Source: Ahniella affigens (lineage in GTDB: Bacteria > Pseudomonadota > Gammaproteobacteria > Xanthomonadales > Ahniellaceae). From it: a DNA stretch of 64,000 bases. The number at the start of each line of letters is the position of its first letter. Position 1 is the first letter of the stretch. A program made the position numbers and the translations under genes. This document shows positions 33,647 to 43,074 of this stretch, piece after piece. Under the pieces are notes generated by a model. That model was not told where the DNA came from. It did no database searches and worked only from the letters and a program-made list of their open reading frames with translations. Location of the stretch: positions 3,524,501-3,588,500 of the forward strand of contig NZ_CP027860.1 in NCBI RefSeq assembly GCF_003015185.1. The letters run 5' to 3'.

Positions 33647-34789
33647 ATGTCTTCCAACGAATCCGGCGGCGCGCTGCGCTTTGCGATGTTTCTCGTCCAG
33701 GCCGCCATTACCGGGCTGGCGCTGGCCTTTGTCGTCACCCGGTTCTTTCCCGACCGGTTCGGAGCGGCGCCAGTCAGTGGCCCGGCGCCGGTTCAGACCG
33801 TTGTCGCGAATGCCCCCGAGAGCTACCGGCAGGCGGTCAACTCGGCGGGACCCGCGGTGGTGAGCATTTATAGCTATAGCGAACGTGTGGTGCAGGCTCC
33901 CAGCCGGGTATTCGGCGACCCCATGCTGCAGCGTTTTGGCAACATCAGTCCGCAACGAGTGCTGGAGCAAAGCCTGGGCTCGGGCGTCATCATGTCGGCC
34001 GATGGGTATCTGCTGACCAATTTTCACGTCATTTCGAATGCCAGCAATATCCTCGTTGGCCTGTTCGACGGCCGGGTGACGAGCGCCAAGCTCATCGGCG
34101 CCGACCGGGAGACCGATCTCGCGGTCCTGAAAATCGACGGTAGCCAGCTCCCCACGGTCAAGGTGGCCGAAAGTGACAACCAGGCGGTCGGCGATGTGGT
34201 ACTGGCGATTGGCAACCCTTACGGCATCGGCCAAACCGTGACGCTCGGCATCATCAGCGCCCAGGGCCGCAACCAACTGAGTCTGAGCCGCTTCGAAGAC
34301 TTCATCCAGACCGACGCCGCCATCAATTCGGGCAATTCTGGCGGCGCGTTGGTCAATGCCCGGGGCGAACTGGTCGGCATCAATACGGCCCAGTTCGGCC
34401 AGGCGCAGGGGATCAGCTTCGCAATTCCGGCCGAAGCGGCTAAGCGGGTTCTGGCCGAAGTGATTGAGCACGGCGAAGTGATCCGCGGCTGGATCGGCGC
34501 AGAATATGCCGATACGCCCGCCAATTGGATCAATGACAACGCGCCGCGTGGCGCCATGGTGTCGCTGACGCTGCCCGGTGGCCCGGCCGAGGTCGGCGGA
34601 CTCCAACCCGGCGACGTCATCAGGGTTTACAACGACCAGGACATCAACAGCTTGAGCCAGCTCCGCGCCATCGAAGCAGCGCTTGCGCCTGGCACCAAGA
34701 TCAAGATCCGGGGCAGTCGGGCCGGCGTGCCGTTCGATTCGGAAGTGACCGTCGTGAAGCGTCCCAACGGATTTGGTCGGCGCCAGTGA
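33647..34789 (+). CDS. DegS/AlgW-like S1C periplasmic serine protease
   Basis: The 380-residue protein has one N-terminal membrane anchor (FAMFLVQAAITGLALAFVV), a trypsin-like domain with H127 (TNFHVIS), D157 (ETDLAVLK) and S231 (GNSGGAL), and one PDZ domain (about 275-370). One anchor plus one PDZ domain points to the DegS/AlgW type that cleaves the anti-sigma factor RseA/MucA in envelope stress. I start at the ATG at 33647; the frame runs back to 33608 without a good start. It overlaps the next gene by 4 bp (GTGA). Confidence 0.93.
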   Translation: MSSNESGGALRFAMFLVQAAITGLALAFVVTRFFPDRFGAAPVSGPAPVQTVVANAPESYRQAVNSAGPAVVSIYSYSERVVQAPSRVFGDPMLQRFGNISPQRVLEQSLGSGVIMSADGYLLTNFHVISNASNILVGLFDGRVTSAKLIGADRETDLAVLKIDGSQLPTVKVAESDNQAVGDVVLAIGNPYGIGQTVTLGIISAQGRNQLSLSRFEDFIQTDAAINSGNSGGALVNARGELVGINTAQFGQAQGISFAIPAEAAKRVLAEVIEHGEVIRGWIGAEYADTPANWINDNAPRGAMVSLTLPGGPAEVGGLQPGDVIRVYNDQDINSLSQLRAIEAALAPGTKIKIRGSRAGVPFDSEVTVVKRPNGFGRRQ

Positions 34790-35370
34790 GCACGGACGAT
34801 CGCGCCACCCTGCGTCGGCAGATGCGCGCCAAGCTGCGGGCGTTTGCGCCCGAGGTTCGCATGCGCGCTGCAGCGGGCGTCGCCCGCCAGCTGGATCAGA
34901 CCGGCTGGCTGAAACCGGGACTCAAAGTCGCCGGCTTTTGGTCGCTGCCGTATGAATTGCCGATGCTGATTGCGCAGGTCGGAATCGAAAAGGCCGGCGC
35001 GCAATATTTCCTGCCCATTCTGCATGCCGATCAGACCCTTCGGTTTGCCCGGTTCAAAGCCGGCGATGCCGTTCGAGTCAATCGTTTTGGCATCCCCGAG
35101 CCGTTAGCCACTGAAAGCGCCTGCACTGCTGCCGATTTGGACGTGATCCTGATGCCGCTGACAGCCTTCGATCGCCAAGGCAATCGTCTGGGCAGCGGTG
35201 GTGGCTGGTATGACCGCACGCTCGCTGGGTCGACCGCGCCAAGACGTGTCGGGGTTGCGTATGCGGCGCAGGAAGTCCCTGCCCTGGTGCCTGCAGCTTG
35301 GGACGTTCCGCTCCACCATGTGCTGACCGAGCAGACATGCTTGGCCTGCCAACCTTTTTCCGCTCCTTGA
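34786..35370 (+). CDS. fau: 5-formyltetrahydrofolate cyclo-ligase
   Basis: The 194-residue enzyme converts 5-formyl-THF to 5,10-methenyl-THF with ATP. The C-terminal signature LGSGGGWYDRTL and the basic N-terminal RRQMRAKLRAF are typical. It starts with GTG at 34786, overlapping the protease stop. In many gammaproteobacteria the 6S RNA gene lies just upstream of this gene; here the overlap leaves no room, so ssrS must lie elsewhere. Confidence 0.94.
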   Translation: MSTDDRATLRRQMRAKLRAFAPEVRMRAAAGVARQLDQTGWLKPGLKVAGFWSLPYELPMLIAQVGIEKAGAQYFLPILHADQTLRFARFKAGDAVRVNRFGIPEPLATESACTAADLDVILMPLTAFDRQGNRLGSGGGWYDRTLAGSTAPRRVGVAYAAQEVPALVPAAWDVPLHHVLTEQTCLACQPFSAP

Positions 35371-35380
35371 TTAGGCGACC

Positions 35381-35833
35381 ATGAACTACTGGCTGTTCAA
35401 ATCCGAACCTGAGGAATTCTCGATCGACGACCTGAAGCGCGTCAAAACCGAGCCGTGGACCGGGGTGCGCAATTACCAGGCACGCAACTATATGCGCGAC
35501 AACATGAAAGTCGGCGATCTCGGTTTCTTCTACCACTCGAATTGCGAGACACCGGGCATCGTTGGCATTCTGAAGATTGCGAGCAAGGCGAAGCCCGATG
35601 CCAAGCAGTTTGATCCGGAAAGCGATTATTTCGATCCGAAAAGCAGCGCTGCCGACCCGCGCTGGGTCTGTGTGGAGGTCGGCTTCTCGCGAAAGTTGAA
35701 GCGCACGATTACGCTGGATGAGCTCAAGTCTCGCGACGACCTCGGCGATTTCGCGCTGACGCGGCGCGGCAACCGCTTGTCGATTCTGCCGGTGACCGCC
35801 GAGCAGTGGGCCCTGATTTTGAATTTGGAGTGA
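35381..35833 (+). CDS. EVE domain protein
   Basis: The 150-residue protein is one EVE domain of the THYN1 type, with the N-terminal YWLFKSEPEEFSIDDL, the W in TGVRNYQARNYMRD and DPRWVCVEVGF. EVE domains fold like PUA/YTH and are thought to bind modified bases. It is located between fau and rpiA, with 10 bp and 3 bp gaps, so probably cotranscribed. Confidence 0.92.
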   Translation: MNYWLFKSEPEEFSIDDLKRVKTEPWTGVRNYQARNYMRDNMKVGDLGFFYHSNCETPGIVGILKIASKAKPDAKQFDPESDYFDPKSSAADPRWVCVEVGFSRKLKRTITLDELKSRDDLGDFALTRRGNRLSILPVTAEQWALILNLE

Positions 35834-35836
35834 GTT

Positions 35837-36478
35837 ATGAGTGATGCAGGGAAAAAGGCTGCCGCCAAACGGGCGATGGACTACGTCGAAGACGGCATGA
35901 TTGTGGGTGTCGGCACCGGCTCGACGGTGGCGTTCTTCATCGACGCGCTGGCCGAACAAAAGCACCGGATCGAAGGTGCCGTGTCGAGTTCGGAGCGCAG
36001 TACCGCGGCGTTGAAAGCCGCCGGCATTCCGGTGTTCGACTTGAACCACACGGGCGATCTGGCGTTGTATGTGGATGGCGCCGATGAATGCGACGCGCAC
36101 AAGCGCCTGATCAAGGGAGGCGGTGCGGCGCTCACGCGCGAGAAGATCATCGCTGCGGCCAGCAAGAAGTTCGTCTGCGTCGTAGACCCAAGCAAGCTCG
36201 TTTCGGTGCTCGGCAAGTTTCCGCTGCCTATCGAAGTCGTGCCAATGGCAAGAAGCTACGTCGGCCGGCAACTGGTCAAACTCGGTGGCCAACCAGCCTG
36301 GCGTGAAGGGGTGACCACCGACAACGGCAACTGGGTGCTCGACGTGCATAATCTGCAAATCGTCGACCCGGTGGGTCTCGAAACCGAGCTGAATCAGATT
36401 TCGGGTGTTGTGACGGTTGGTCTATTTGCCAGAAGACCGGCCGATGTGGTGATCGTCGGTGACCAGAAAGTCTTCTGA
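35837..36478 (+). CDS. rpiA: Ribose-5-phosphate isomerase A
   Basis: The 213-residue enzyme interconverts ribose-5-phosphate and ribulose-5-phosphate in the pentose phosphate pathway. The signature [12 protein letters not shown], the catalytic DGADE (YVDGADECD) and the [12 protein letters not shown] loop are all visible. It ends the run protease-fau-EVE-rpiA. Confidence 0.97.
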   Translation: MSDAGKKAAAKRAMDYVEDGMIVGVGTGSTVAFFIDALAEQKHRIEGAVSSSERSTAALKAAGIPVFDLNHTGDLALYVDGADECDAHKRLIKGGGAALTREKIIAAASKKFVCVVDPSKLVSVLGKFPLPIEVVPMARSYVGRQLVKLGGQPAWREGVTTDNGNWVLDVHNLQIVDPVGLETELNQISGVVTVGLFARRPADVVIVGDQKVF

Positions 36479-36522
36479 AACAGCCACTTGACTAAGCCAA
36501 GGCGGCCGTTCAGGCGCCGTTA

Positions 36523-36552
36523 TTGACGGCGGTTCGCGCCGCCAGCTATGCT
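36523..36552 (+). promoter_or_regulatory. Sigma-70-type promoter of rplU-rpmA
   Basis: TTGACG (36523-36528) and TATGCT (36547-36552) are 18 bp apart, 45 bp upstream of the rplU start. The leader contains a short T-run (36560-36565). Confidence 0.7.
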
Positions 36553-36596
36553 CGCACGCCTTTTTTGGCACAGAATAACCACAGAGGTATAGCCAA

Positions 36597-36908
36597 ATGT
36601 ATGCAGTAGTCGTTACCGGCGGTAAGCAATACCGCGTGATGCAGGGCGAATCCCTGCGGGTCGAGTTGCTCGACGCCGCCCCGGGTTCGGAAGTGACGTT
36701 TGACCAGGTGCTCCTGATTGGCGATGGCGATGCCATCACGGTCGGCCAGCCGACGGTCGCTGGCGCCAAGGTCACGGCGACGGTCAAGGAACACGGTCGG
36801 GCCGACAAGGTCAAGATCGTCAAGTTCCGCCGCCGCAAGCACCATCGCAAGCAGATGGGTCACCGTCAGCACTACACCCTCGTCCAAATCACTGGCATCG
36901 CGAAGTAA
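36597..36908 (+). CDS. rplU: 50S ribosomal protein L21
   Basis: The 103-residue protein begins [18 protein letters not shown] and carries [19 protein letters not shown], both characteristic of bL21. It is followed by rpmA and obgE, the conserved order. Confidence 0.98.
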   Translation: MYAVVVTGGKQYRVMQGESLRVELLDAAPGSEVTFDQVLLIGDGDAITVGQPTVAGAKVTATVKEHGRADKVKIVKFRRRKHHRKQMGHRQHYTLVQITGIAK

Positions 36909-36938
36909 TCGCGGTCTGGTTAGCTAGGAGTATTCGTC

Positions 36939-37199
36939 ATGGCACATAAGAAAGGCGTAGGCAGTTCCCGCAACGGCCGCGACTCCAACCCAAAGTATCT
37001 CGGCGTGAAGGTTTACGGCGGTCAAGCGATTGAAGCCGGCAACATCATCATCCGTCAGCGTGGCACCCAGTTCCATCCGGGCACCAACGTTGGTCTGGGC
37101 CGCGATCACACCCTGTTTGCTCTGGCAGACGGCGTGGTCGAGTTCAGCACCAAGGGTCCGAATGGTGGTCGCCGCACCATCAGCGTGCGCACGGCCTAA
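36939..37199 (+). CDS. rpmA: 50S ribosomal protein L27
   Basis: The 86-residue protein begins [19 protein letters not shown] and has the [22 protein letters not shown]-type core of bL27, near the peptidyl transferase centre. It follows rplU by 30 bp and has a good GGAG-like site upstream. Confidence 0.98.
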   Translation: MAHKKGVGSSRNGRDSNPKYLGVKVYGGQAIEAGNIIIRQRGTQFHPGTNVGLGRDHTLFALADGVVEFSTKGPNGGRRTISVRTA

Positions 37200-37222
37200 G
37201 GCCATTGCCCGCATTTCGAAAG

Positions 37223-37250
37223 AGCCCCGCCACGCGCGGGGCTTTTTCTT
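37223..37250 (+). terminator. Rho-independent terminator between rpmA and obgE
   Basis: AGCCCCGC (37223-37230) pairs with GCGGGGCT (37236-37243), followed by TTTTTCTTTG. Partial readthrough into obgE is likely, as no separate promoter is obvious. Confidence 0.9.
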
Positions 37251-37257
37251 TGTTTGA

Positions 37258-38316
<1,059 letters not shown>

Positions 38317-38344
38317 TGCGCGCTGGCCGCAAATTCCAGGCAGC

Positions 38345-38375
38345 AAAAAAGCCGACGCACGCGTCGGCTTTTTTT
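38345..38375. terminator. Bidirectional terminator between obgE and rpsT
   Basis: The stem AGCCGACG/CGTCGGCT is flanked by A6 on the left (38345-38350) and T7 on the right (38369-38375), so it works for both convergent genes. Confidence 0.93.
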
Positions 38376-38396
38376 GCAGCGATCACCAAAGGGCGA

Positions 38397-38660
38397 TCAG
38401 GCCAGCTTCTTGATCTGAGCGGTGAGCGCAGATTTGTGACGGGCAGCCTTGTTCTTGTGGATCAGGCCGCGCGTGGCGAAACGGTCGAGCAGCGGCTCGG
38501 CAACTTTGTAGGCTTCAGCGGCGCCAGCTTTGTCGCCAGCTTCCACGAGCTTCAGGACTTTCTTGACAGCAGTACGCATCATCGAGCGCTGGCTGGCGTT
38601 ATGCAGACGGGATTTCTCCGACGTACGCGCGCGCTTCTTGGCGGATTTAATATTGGCCAC
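38397..38660 (-). CDS. rpsT: 30S ribosomal protein S20
   Basis: The 87-residue basic protein begins [21 protein letters not shown] and ends [19 protein letters not shown], the bS20 pattern. It is divergent from murJ, the usual neighbour in gammaproteobacteria. Confidence 0.98.
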   Translation of the reverse strand: MANIKSAKKRARTSEKSRLHNASQRSMMRTAVKKVLKLVEAGDKAGAAEAYKVAEPLLDRFATRGLIHKNKAARHKSALTAQIKKLA

Positions 38661-38770
38661 AGGACTCTTCCGGGATCAGGGGTTGAAAAAAGGACGCGAA
38701 GTATGGTGAGCATTGGCCGATTCGTCAACCCAGAGACCCGCCACCCTTCAGGAAAAACCCAGTTTTCGGC

Positions 38771-40357
38771 ATGAAATTACTTCGCTCCAGCCTGGTTTTC
38801 AGCTTTTTTACCCTGCTGTCCCGCCTTGCCGGCTTTGCCCGCGACGCGCTCCAGGCCAGCCTGTTTGGGGCCGGGCCGGCCGTCAGCGCCTTTGTCGTCG
38901 CGTATCGTATCCCGAACTACCTCCGCCGGATCTTCGCTGAAGGCTCGTTTGCCTCCGCCTTTGTGCCCGTGCTCTCCGAACTCCGGCAGAAAGGCGATCA
39001 AAAGGCCTTGCAGGACTTCCTGGACCACATTGCGGGCGCCCTGCTCGCCGCCGTCGTCGTGGTTACCGGACTCGGCATGCTGCTGTCGCCGTTGCTGGCG
39101 CGTCTGTTCCTGATTCTGGCTGGGGACCATGGCGCCCAGACGGAACTGGTCGCCGACATGCTCCGAATCACGTTTCCGTATCTGACGTTCATCTCGATGA
39201 CCGCCCTTGCCGGCTCGGTGCTGAACAGCTTTCGGCACTTCGGCCTGCCCGCATTCGCTCCGGTCCTGCACAACTTGTCGGTGATCTTCGCGATGCTCGT
39301 GCTCGCTCGCTACTTCGCTGTGCCGGAAAAAGCGCTGGCGTTTGGTGTGGTCATCGCCGGCGCGGCGCAAATGCTGCTGCTCTGGCCGGCGATGCGGCGT
39401 CTTGGGGTTATGCCGCGGTTTCGATTCAACCGTCAGCACGAGGGCGTCAAGCGGGTGTTCAAGCTGATGCTGCCGACGATTTTTTCGTCATCGGTCGCGC
39501 AGATCAACCTCTTGGTCGGCACGATCTTCGCAGCCGCACTCGCCGTGCAGGCGCAATCCTGGCTCTACTACTCAGACCGCCTGGTCGAGTTCCCTTTGGG
39601 CTTGTTTGGCGTTGCGATCGGCACCGTGATTTTGCCGCACTTGTCCGCACGCTTCGCCGACACGGATCACGCCGGATTTGCGGCGGCAATGAATTGGGGT
39701 CTGCGGGCGGTCTTGCTGATTGCGATTCCCGCTGCAGTCGGATTGGCGTCAGTCGCCGAGCCACTGACGGCGACGCTCTTTGGCTACGGCAAGTTCAAGG
39801 CCGAAGATGTGCAAATGACTGCCATCTCGGTACAGATGATGTGCCTGGGCATCCCTGCGTTCATGGCGAGCAAGGTGCTGTTGCCGGCGTTCTACGCCCG
39901 TCAGGATACGCGTACGCCGATGCGTATCGCCGTACACACCGTGATCGCGAATGTCGTGCTGACTATCTTGATCGTCACCCCACTGTGGAAGCTCGGTGTG
40001 CCGCGCGCCCATGCCGGCATCGCCTGCGCGACCGCCATGGCTGGCACGCTGAATGCATGGTGGCTGTATCGCAACCTTCGTCAGCAGGGCCTCTACATTG
40101 CGGGAACCGATCTTCACCGCTTTGCGCTCAAGGCCATGCTGGCTGCCGTGGCGATGGCGATCGCGCTTCATGTTCTTCGGCCCCTTGTTGGTGACCTGAT
40201 GGCACTGCATTGGTCCAACCGATTGCTCGCATGTCTTTGCTTGGTAGCCGCCGGCGCGCTGGTCTTTACACTCTGTGGCCTGGCGTTTGGCATTCGTGCA
40301 CGGGACTTGCGGGAACCGGTTTCGAAGGCCGACCCGGCAACTCGGGTCGAACAGTAA
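38771..40357 (+). CDS. murJ: Lipid II flippase MurJ
   Basis: The 528-residue protein has 13-14 membrane helices of the MOP family. The N-terminus LRSSLVFSFFTLLSRLAGFARD and the RRIFAEGSFASAFVPV motif are MurJ signatures, with conserved arginines for lipid II. It flips lipid II for peptidoglycan synthesis. In relatives ribF-ileS-lspA often follow; here a secreted orphan follows instead. Confidence 0.97.
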   Translation: MKLLRSSLVFSFFTLLSRLAGFARDALQASLFGAGPAVSAFVVAYRIPNYLRRIFAEGSFASAFVPVLSELRQKGDQKALQDFLDHIAGALLAAVVVVTGLGMLLSPLLARLFLILAGDHGAQTELVADMLRITFPYLTFISMTALAGSVLNSFRHFGLPAFAPVLHNLSVIFAMLVLARYFAVPEKALAFGVVIAGAAQMLLLWPAMRRLGVMPRFRFNRQHEGVKRVFKLMLPTIFSSSVAQINLLVGTIFAAALAVQAQSWLYYSDRLVEFPLGLFGVAIGTVILPHLSARFADTDHAGFAAAMNWGLRAVLLIAIPAAVGLASVAEPLTATLFGYGKFKAEDVQMTAISVQMMCLGIPAFMASKVLLPAFYARQDTRTPMRIAVHTVIANVVLTILIVTPLWKLGVPRAHAGIACATAMAGTLNAWWLYRNLRQQGLYIAGTDLHRFALKAMLAAVAMAIALHVLRPLVGDLMALHWSNRLLACLCLVAAGALVFTLCGLAFGIRARDLREPVSKADPATRVEQ

Positions 40358-40505
40358 GCGGCAACGCCGATTCGAGCGCTTCAGGTCGCCACTATGCGCG
40401 CATGGGTGGCTCACTATGCGCGAATTACAGTGCTAAAGCGACGATTCACGGGACCTGCAAGTACCATCACAACTGACAGCCAACGAGCTAACCAGCCACC
40501 CAGTC

Positions 40506-42917
40506 ATGCGCAAATCGCTTCAAACCCCCAAATTAACCACAGCGACGTTGCTGCTTCTGACTATGGGCGCCACCTCGTGCGCCTGGTCGGCAGGTTGGAC
40601 GACCCAATTTCAGCATGTTGGCCCAGCTTCTGCGTTTGCCAATTCCGACGATCAAGTAACCGTGGATGCGCTCGGTACGGCGACCAGCATCCAGACGGTC
40701 GGCTACGACCCGGGCGACAGCAGCAAACGTGACCTGGTGATCCTTCGTACTGGTACAACGCCGGGCTCGTTCCGCCGTCAAAACCCCGATTCCCCGGCCT
40801 ACTGGAATCTCTCGGTGACCGCTACTGGGACACGAACGTTCGCAGCCGTCACGCTGACAACGACGAGCGCACCACAGCAAAGCTGCTGGCTACTTGAAAT
40901 CGGCAACACTGGTGTGATCAGCGAAACACAGCTAACCACTGGCGCAGCGAATGCCTGTCAGACGATTGTCGCCAACTCGAATCGCTTGTTTGTTGTAACG
41001 ACCAATGATCAGGTGTTGATCACCGATTTTTCCGGCCAAATCCTGTCCACGGTCACTTTGAACACGGCGGAGGCGTTCGAGCGTCGAACCGCCATTGCCG
41101 GGAACGGCGACTTGATTTTGACGGAGCGGATCTCAACGTCGGCGGGCGATTCGAAACTGACGACCTCCCGAATCAGTGCCACTGGCAATCTGCTCTGGCA
41201 GCAAGATACCGACGGACTAACCTACAACTCGCGGTTTGTGCAGTCCGTGGCCCCTAGCGGTGACTTGGTATTGGCCTTTACGTTGGATCAGATGCTTAGC
41301 TTGAAGAAGCTCAATGCTGCCGGGCAGACGACCGCCAGTATCCAATCCGCGACTGGGAGCAACGACGGTGCAGACCTGTGCGTCATCAACGATGACGCCT
41401 ACACATTCAGCAGAAGCGATACCGCAGTCACCATTCAAAAGGTGCAATTCACATCCGGAACGAGCCTAGTCGCGAGCGTGCCGATCGCTTCCGAATGGAC
41501 CCCGTCACCGTTCGCTCGCTGCAACAATCAACGCATCTTTCTGAGTCTCGCCGGCAACCGACGGCATGATCTAACGGTGCTCAGTTTGGCTGGCGAAGTC
41601 ATAAAGCGTACAAAGCTGAGCGATCGCTTGGACTTTCACTTCTTTGCGCAAAATGCCGAATACGTTGCATTGCTATCCAGCAAGCCGACGGCCCTTTTTG
41701 CGGCAGGTTTGAAACTATCGGTCTACAAGGCAAGCGGCGATGCCAAGAACAGTGCGGAAGTTGGTGAGTTCCCCATAGCGCCAGCAGGGCTGCAATTGGT
41801 AGCGTCCGAAAACAACGGCGTCGCTCTTGCCACGCACGCCTTTGGCGCGATTGCCGTACATGACGTGCAGCGCAATCAGCGGCGGTGGACGAAGCAAGTG
41901 CGGAGCGACTATCGCGAAGAACTGAACGTGTTCCCATTCCGCGTTCCGATTGAAATGGCCCGCCTTGGCAATGGCAGTACGGACGTCATGAGCGGAGATG
42001 GCTATTTCCACCTCCTGCGCTTCACCAGCAACGGGAATGAAGTGGCGCGACACCAGTTGCATTACTACGACGGTTTCGACTCGATACACGAATTGCGCCA
42101 TTTGGCTGATGGCTCCATTCTCACCATTGCGAGTGGCGTTACCCATCTCATTCAGAATGGCGTTGCGACTGAGTTGCCGTTTGCTTCACTGTCGATTACT
42201 GGCGAGTCCAGAAACAGCCTGAAGCTCGTTGGATTCGTCAATCAGAACTGCGACTTTAGCCCGATTTGCGATGATTTCGAACCTCACAACTACGTCGCCC
42301 AACTGACGCCGCAGCTCGGAATCGTTCCCGGTACTTATTCCCGATTGCCTTACGACCTGGATACGCACCGACTGCACTCGAATGGCTATTTCGATCTGAT
42401 TGGATACGGCGGTGGTCCTGACCACGCCGGCGTCTCGCGTTTTGCGCTCAACGGGACACGCGTTTTTGGACCCACCATTCCGGTTCCTGGAACCACTGGC
42501 CACACGATCAGTTACGCCGTGCACCCGGAACTCGGCCAAGTCGTTGCCCTGAAAAGCACAGCCGCTCCAAACACCAGTTCGATCCTGGCGCGCATCAGTG
42601 CACAGGGCACCGTGCTCTGGACCATTACGTTGCCATTTCGGGCGGATCAGTTAGCACTGGACGATGTCGGCCGCGTGGGCGTCACGGGTTATTCTGGCTC
42701 TGGCCGTTTTCTTCGTATTTTTGAATCTGACGGCTCGGTGTGGCAAAGCGAGGATTGCATGGATCGTCAATCATGCGCCTATGCCCCCAACCAGGTCGCG
42801 CAAGCCGGAACGCGTTGGTTTGCGTCGGGCACCTCGACACCGCTTAGCGGGGAAAGTGTTCGGCAGGTCTACGTCCGTGAGTACGACACCAGTCTGTTCG
42901 AGCACGGATTCGAATAG
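40506..42917 (+). CDS. Secreted beta-propeller-like protein with LFEHGFE tail
   Basis: The 803-residue protein has an N-terminal signal peptide (LTTATLLLLTMGATSCAWSA, cleavage near residue 29). The rest is beta-rich with repeated units ending in short hydrophobic strands (SGQILSTVTL, TGNLLWQQDT, AQGTVLWTITL), resembling WD/PQQ-type propeller blades. I do not recognise a named family, and there is no catalytic motif. It ends DTSLFEHGFE, a tail similar to that of the subtilase ending at 18813. It sits alone between murJ and a convergent M23 gene. Probably an extracellular or surface protein. Confidence 0.8.
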   Translation: MRKSLQTPKLTTATLLLLTMGATSCAWSAGWTTQFQHVGPASAFANSDDQVTVDALGTATSIQTVGYDPGDSSKRDLVILRTGTTPGSFRRQNPDSPAYWNLSVTATGTRTFAAVTLTTTSAPQQSCWLLEIGNTGVISETQLTTGAANACQTIVANSNRLFVVTTNDQVLITDFSGQILSTVTLNTAEAFERRTAIAGNGDLILTERISTSAGDSKLTTSRISATGNLLWQQDTDGLTYNSRFVQSVAPSGDLVLAFTLDQMLSLKKLNAAGQTTASIQSATGSNDGADLCVINDDAYTFSRSDTAVTIQKVQFTSGTSLVASVPIASEWTPSPFARCNNQRIFLSLAGNRRHDLTVLSLAGEVIKRTKLSDRLDFHFFAQNAEYVALLSSKPTALFAAGLKLSVYKASGDAKNSAEVGEFPIAPAGLQLVASENNGVALATHAFGAIAVHDVQRNQRRWTKQVRSDYREELNVFPFRVPIEMARLGNGSTDVMSGDGYFHLLRFTSNGNEVARHQLHYYDGFDSIHELRHLADGSILTIASGVTHLIQNGVATELPFASLSITGESRNSLKLVGFVNQNCDFSPICDDFEPHNYVAQLTPQLGIVPGTYSRLPYDLDTHRLHSNGYFDLIGYGGGPDHAGVSRFALNGTRVFGPTIPVPGTTGHTISYAVHPELGQVVALKSTAAPNTSSILARISAQGTVLWTITLPFRADQLALDDVGRVGVTGYSGSGRFLRIFESDGSVWQSEDCMDRQSCAYAPNQVAQAGTRWFASGTSTPLSGESVRQVYVREYDTSLFEHGFE

Positions 42918-42927
42918 GTTGAGGGAG

Positions 42928-42990
42928 CCTCTGAACAAGTTCAGGAGCGATGCGGGCCATGGATGGCCCGCCCAGAATCAATCACGTCCG
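42928..42990. repeat. Dispersed two-hairpin extragenic element, copy B
   Basis: CTGAAC-AA-GTTCAG (42931-42944), then GCGATG, then a 7-bp stem GCGGGCC/GGCCCGC (42952-42958 and 42965-42971) and CCCAGAATCAATCACG. It has the same order as copy A at 23132-23191 and lies just past the stop of the secreted orphan. Confidence 0.8.
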
Positions 42991-43002
42991 TTGTCGCTTT
43001 AC

Positions 43003-43026
43003 GCTTGCGCCATCCCTGGCGCAAGC
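43003..43026. terminator. Hairpin between convergent secreted-protein genes
   Basis: GCTTGCGCC (43003-43011) pairs with GGCGCAAGC (43018-43026) across a 6-nt loop, between two convergent genes. There is no T-run, so this may be another extragenic hairpin element rather than a true terminator. Confidence 0.5.
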
Positions 43027-43074
43027 TGTTCGGCTGTTTATGGACAATCTACGGATGCCTGAAGTGCCGGCGGC

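Noticed and set aside
33530-34606. A 358-residue ORF antisense to the DegS-like protease
   Set aside because: Shadow of a clear protease gene with full catalytic triad.
34700-34800. 6S RNA (ssrS) upstream of fau
   Set aside because: The protease gene overlaps the fau start, so there is no room for the RNA.
35078-36358. A 426-residue ORF antisense to fau, EVE and rpiA
   Set aside because: It spans three well-supported genes and has no recognisable motif.
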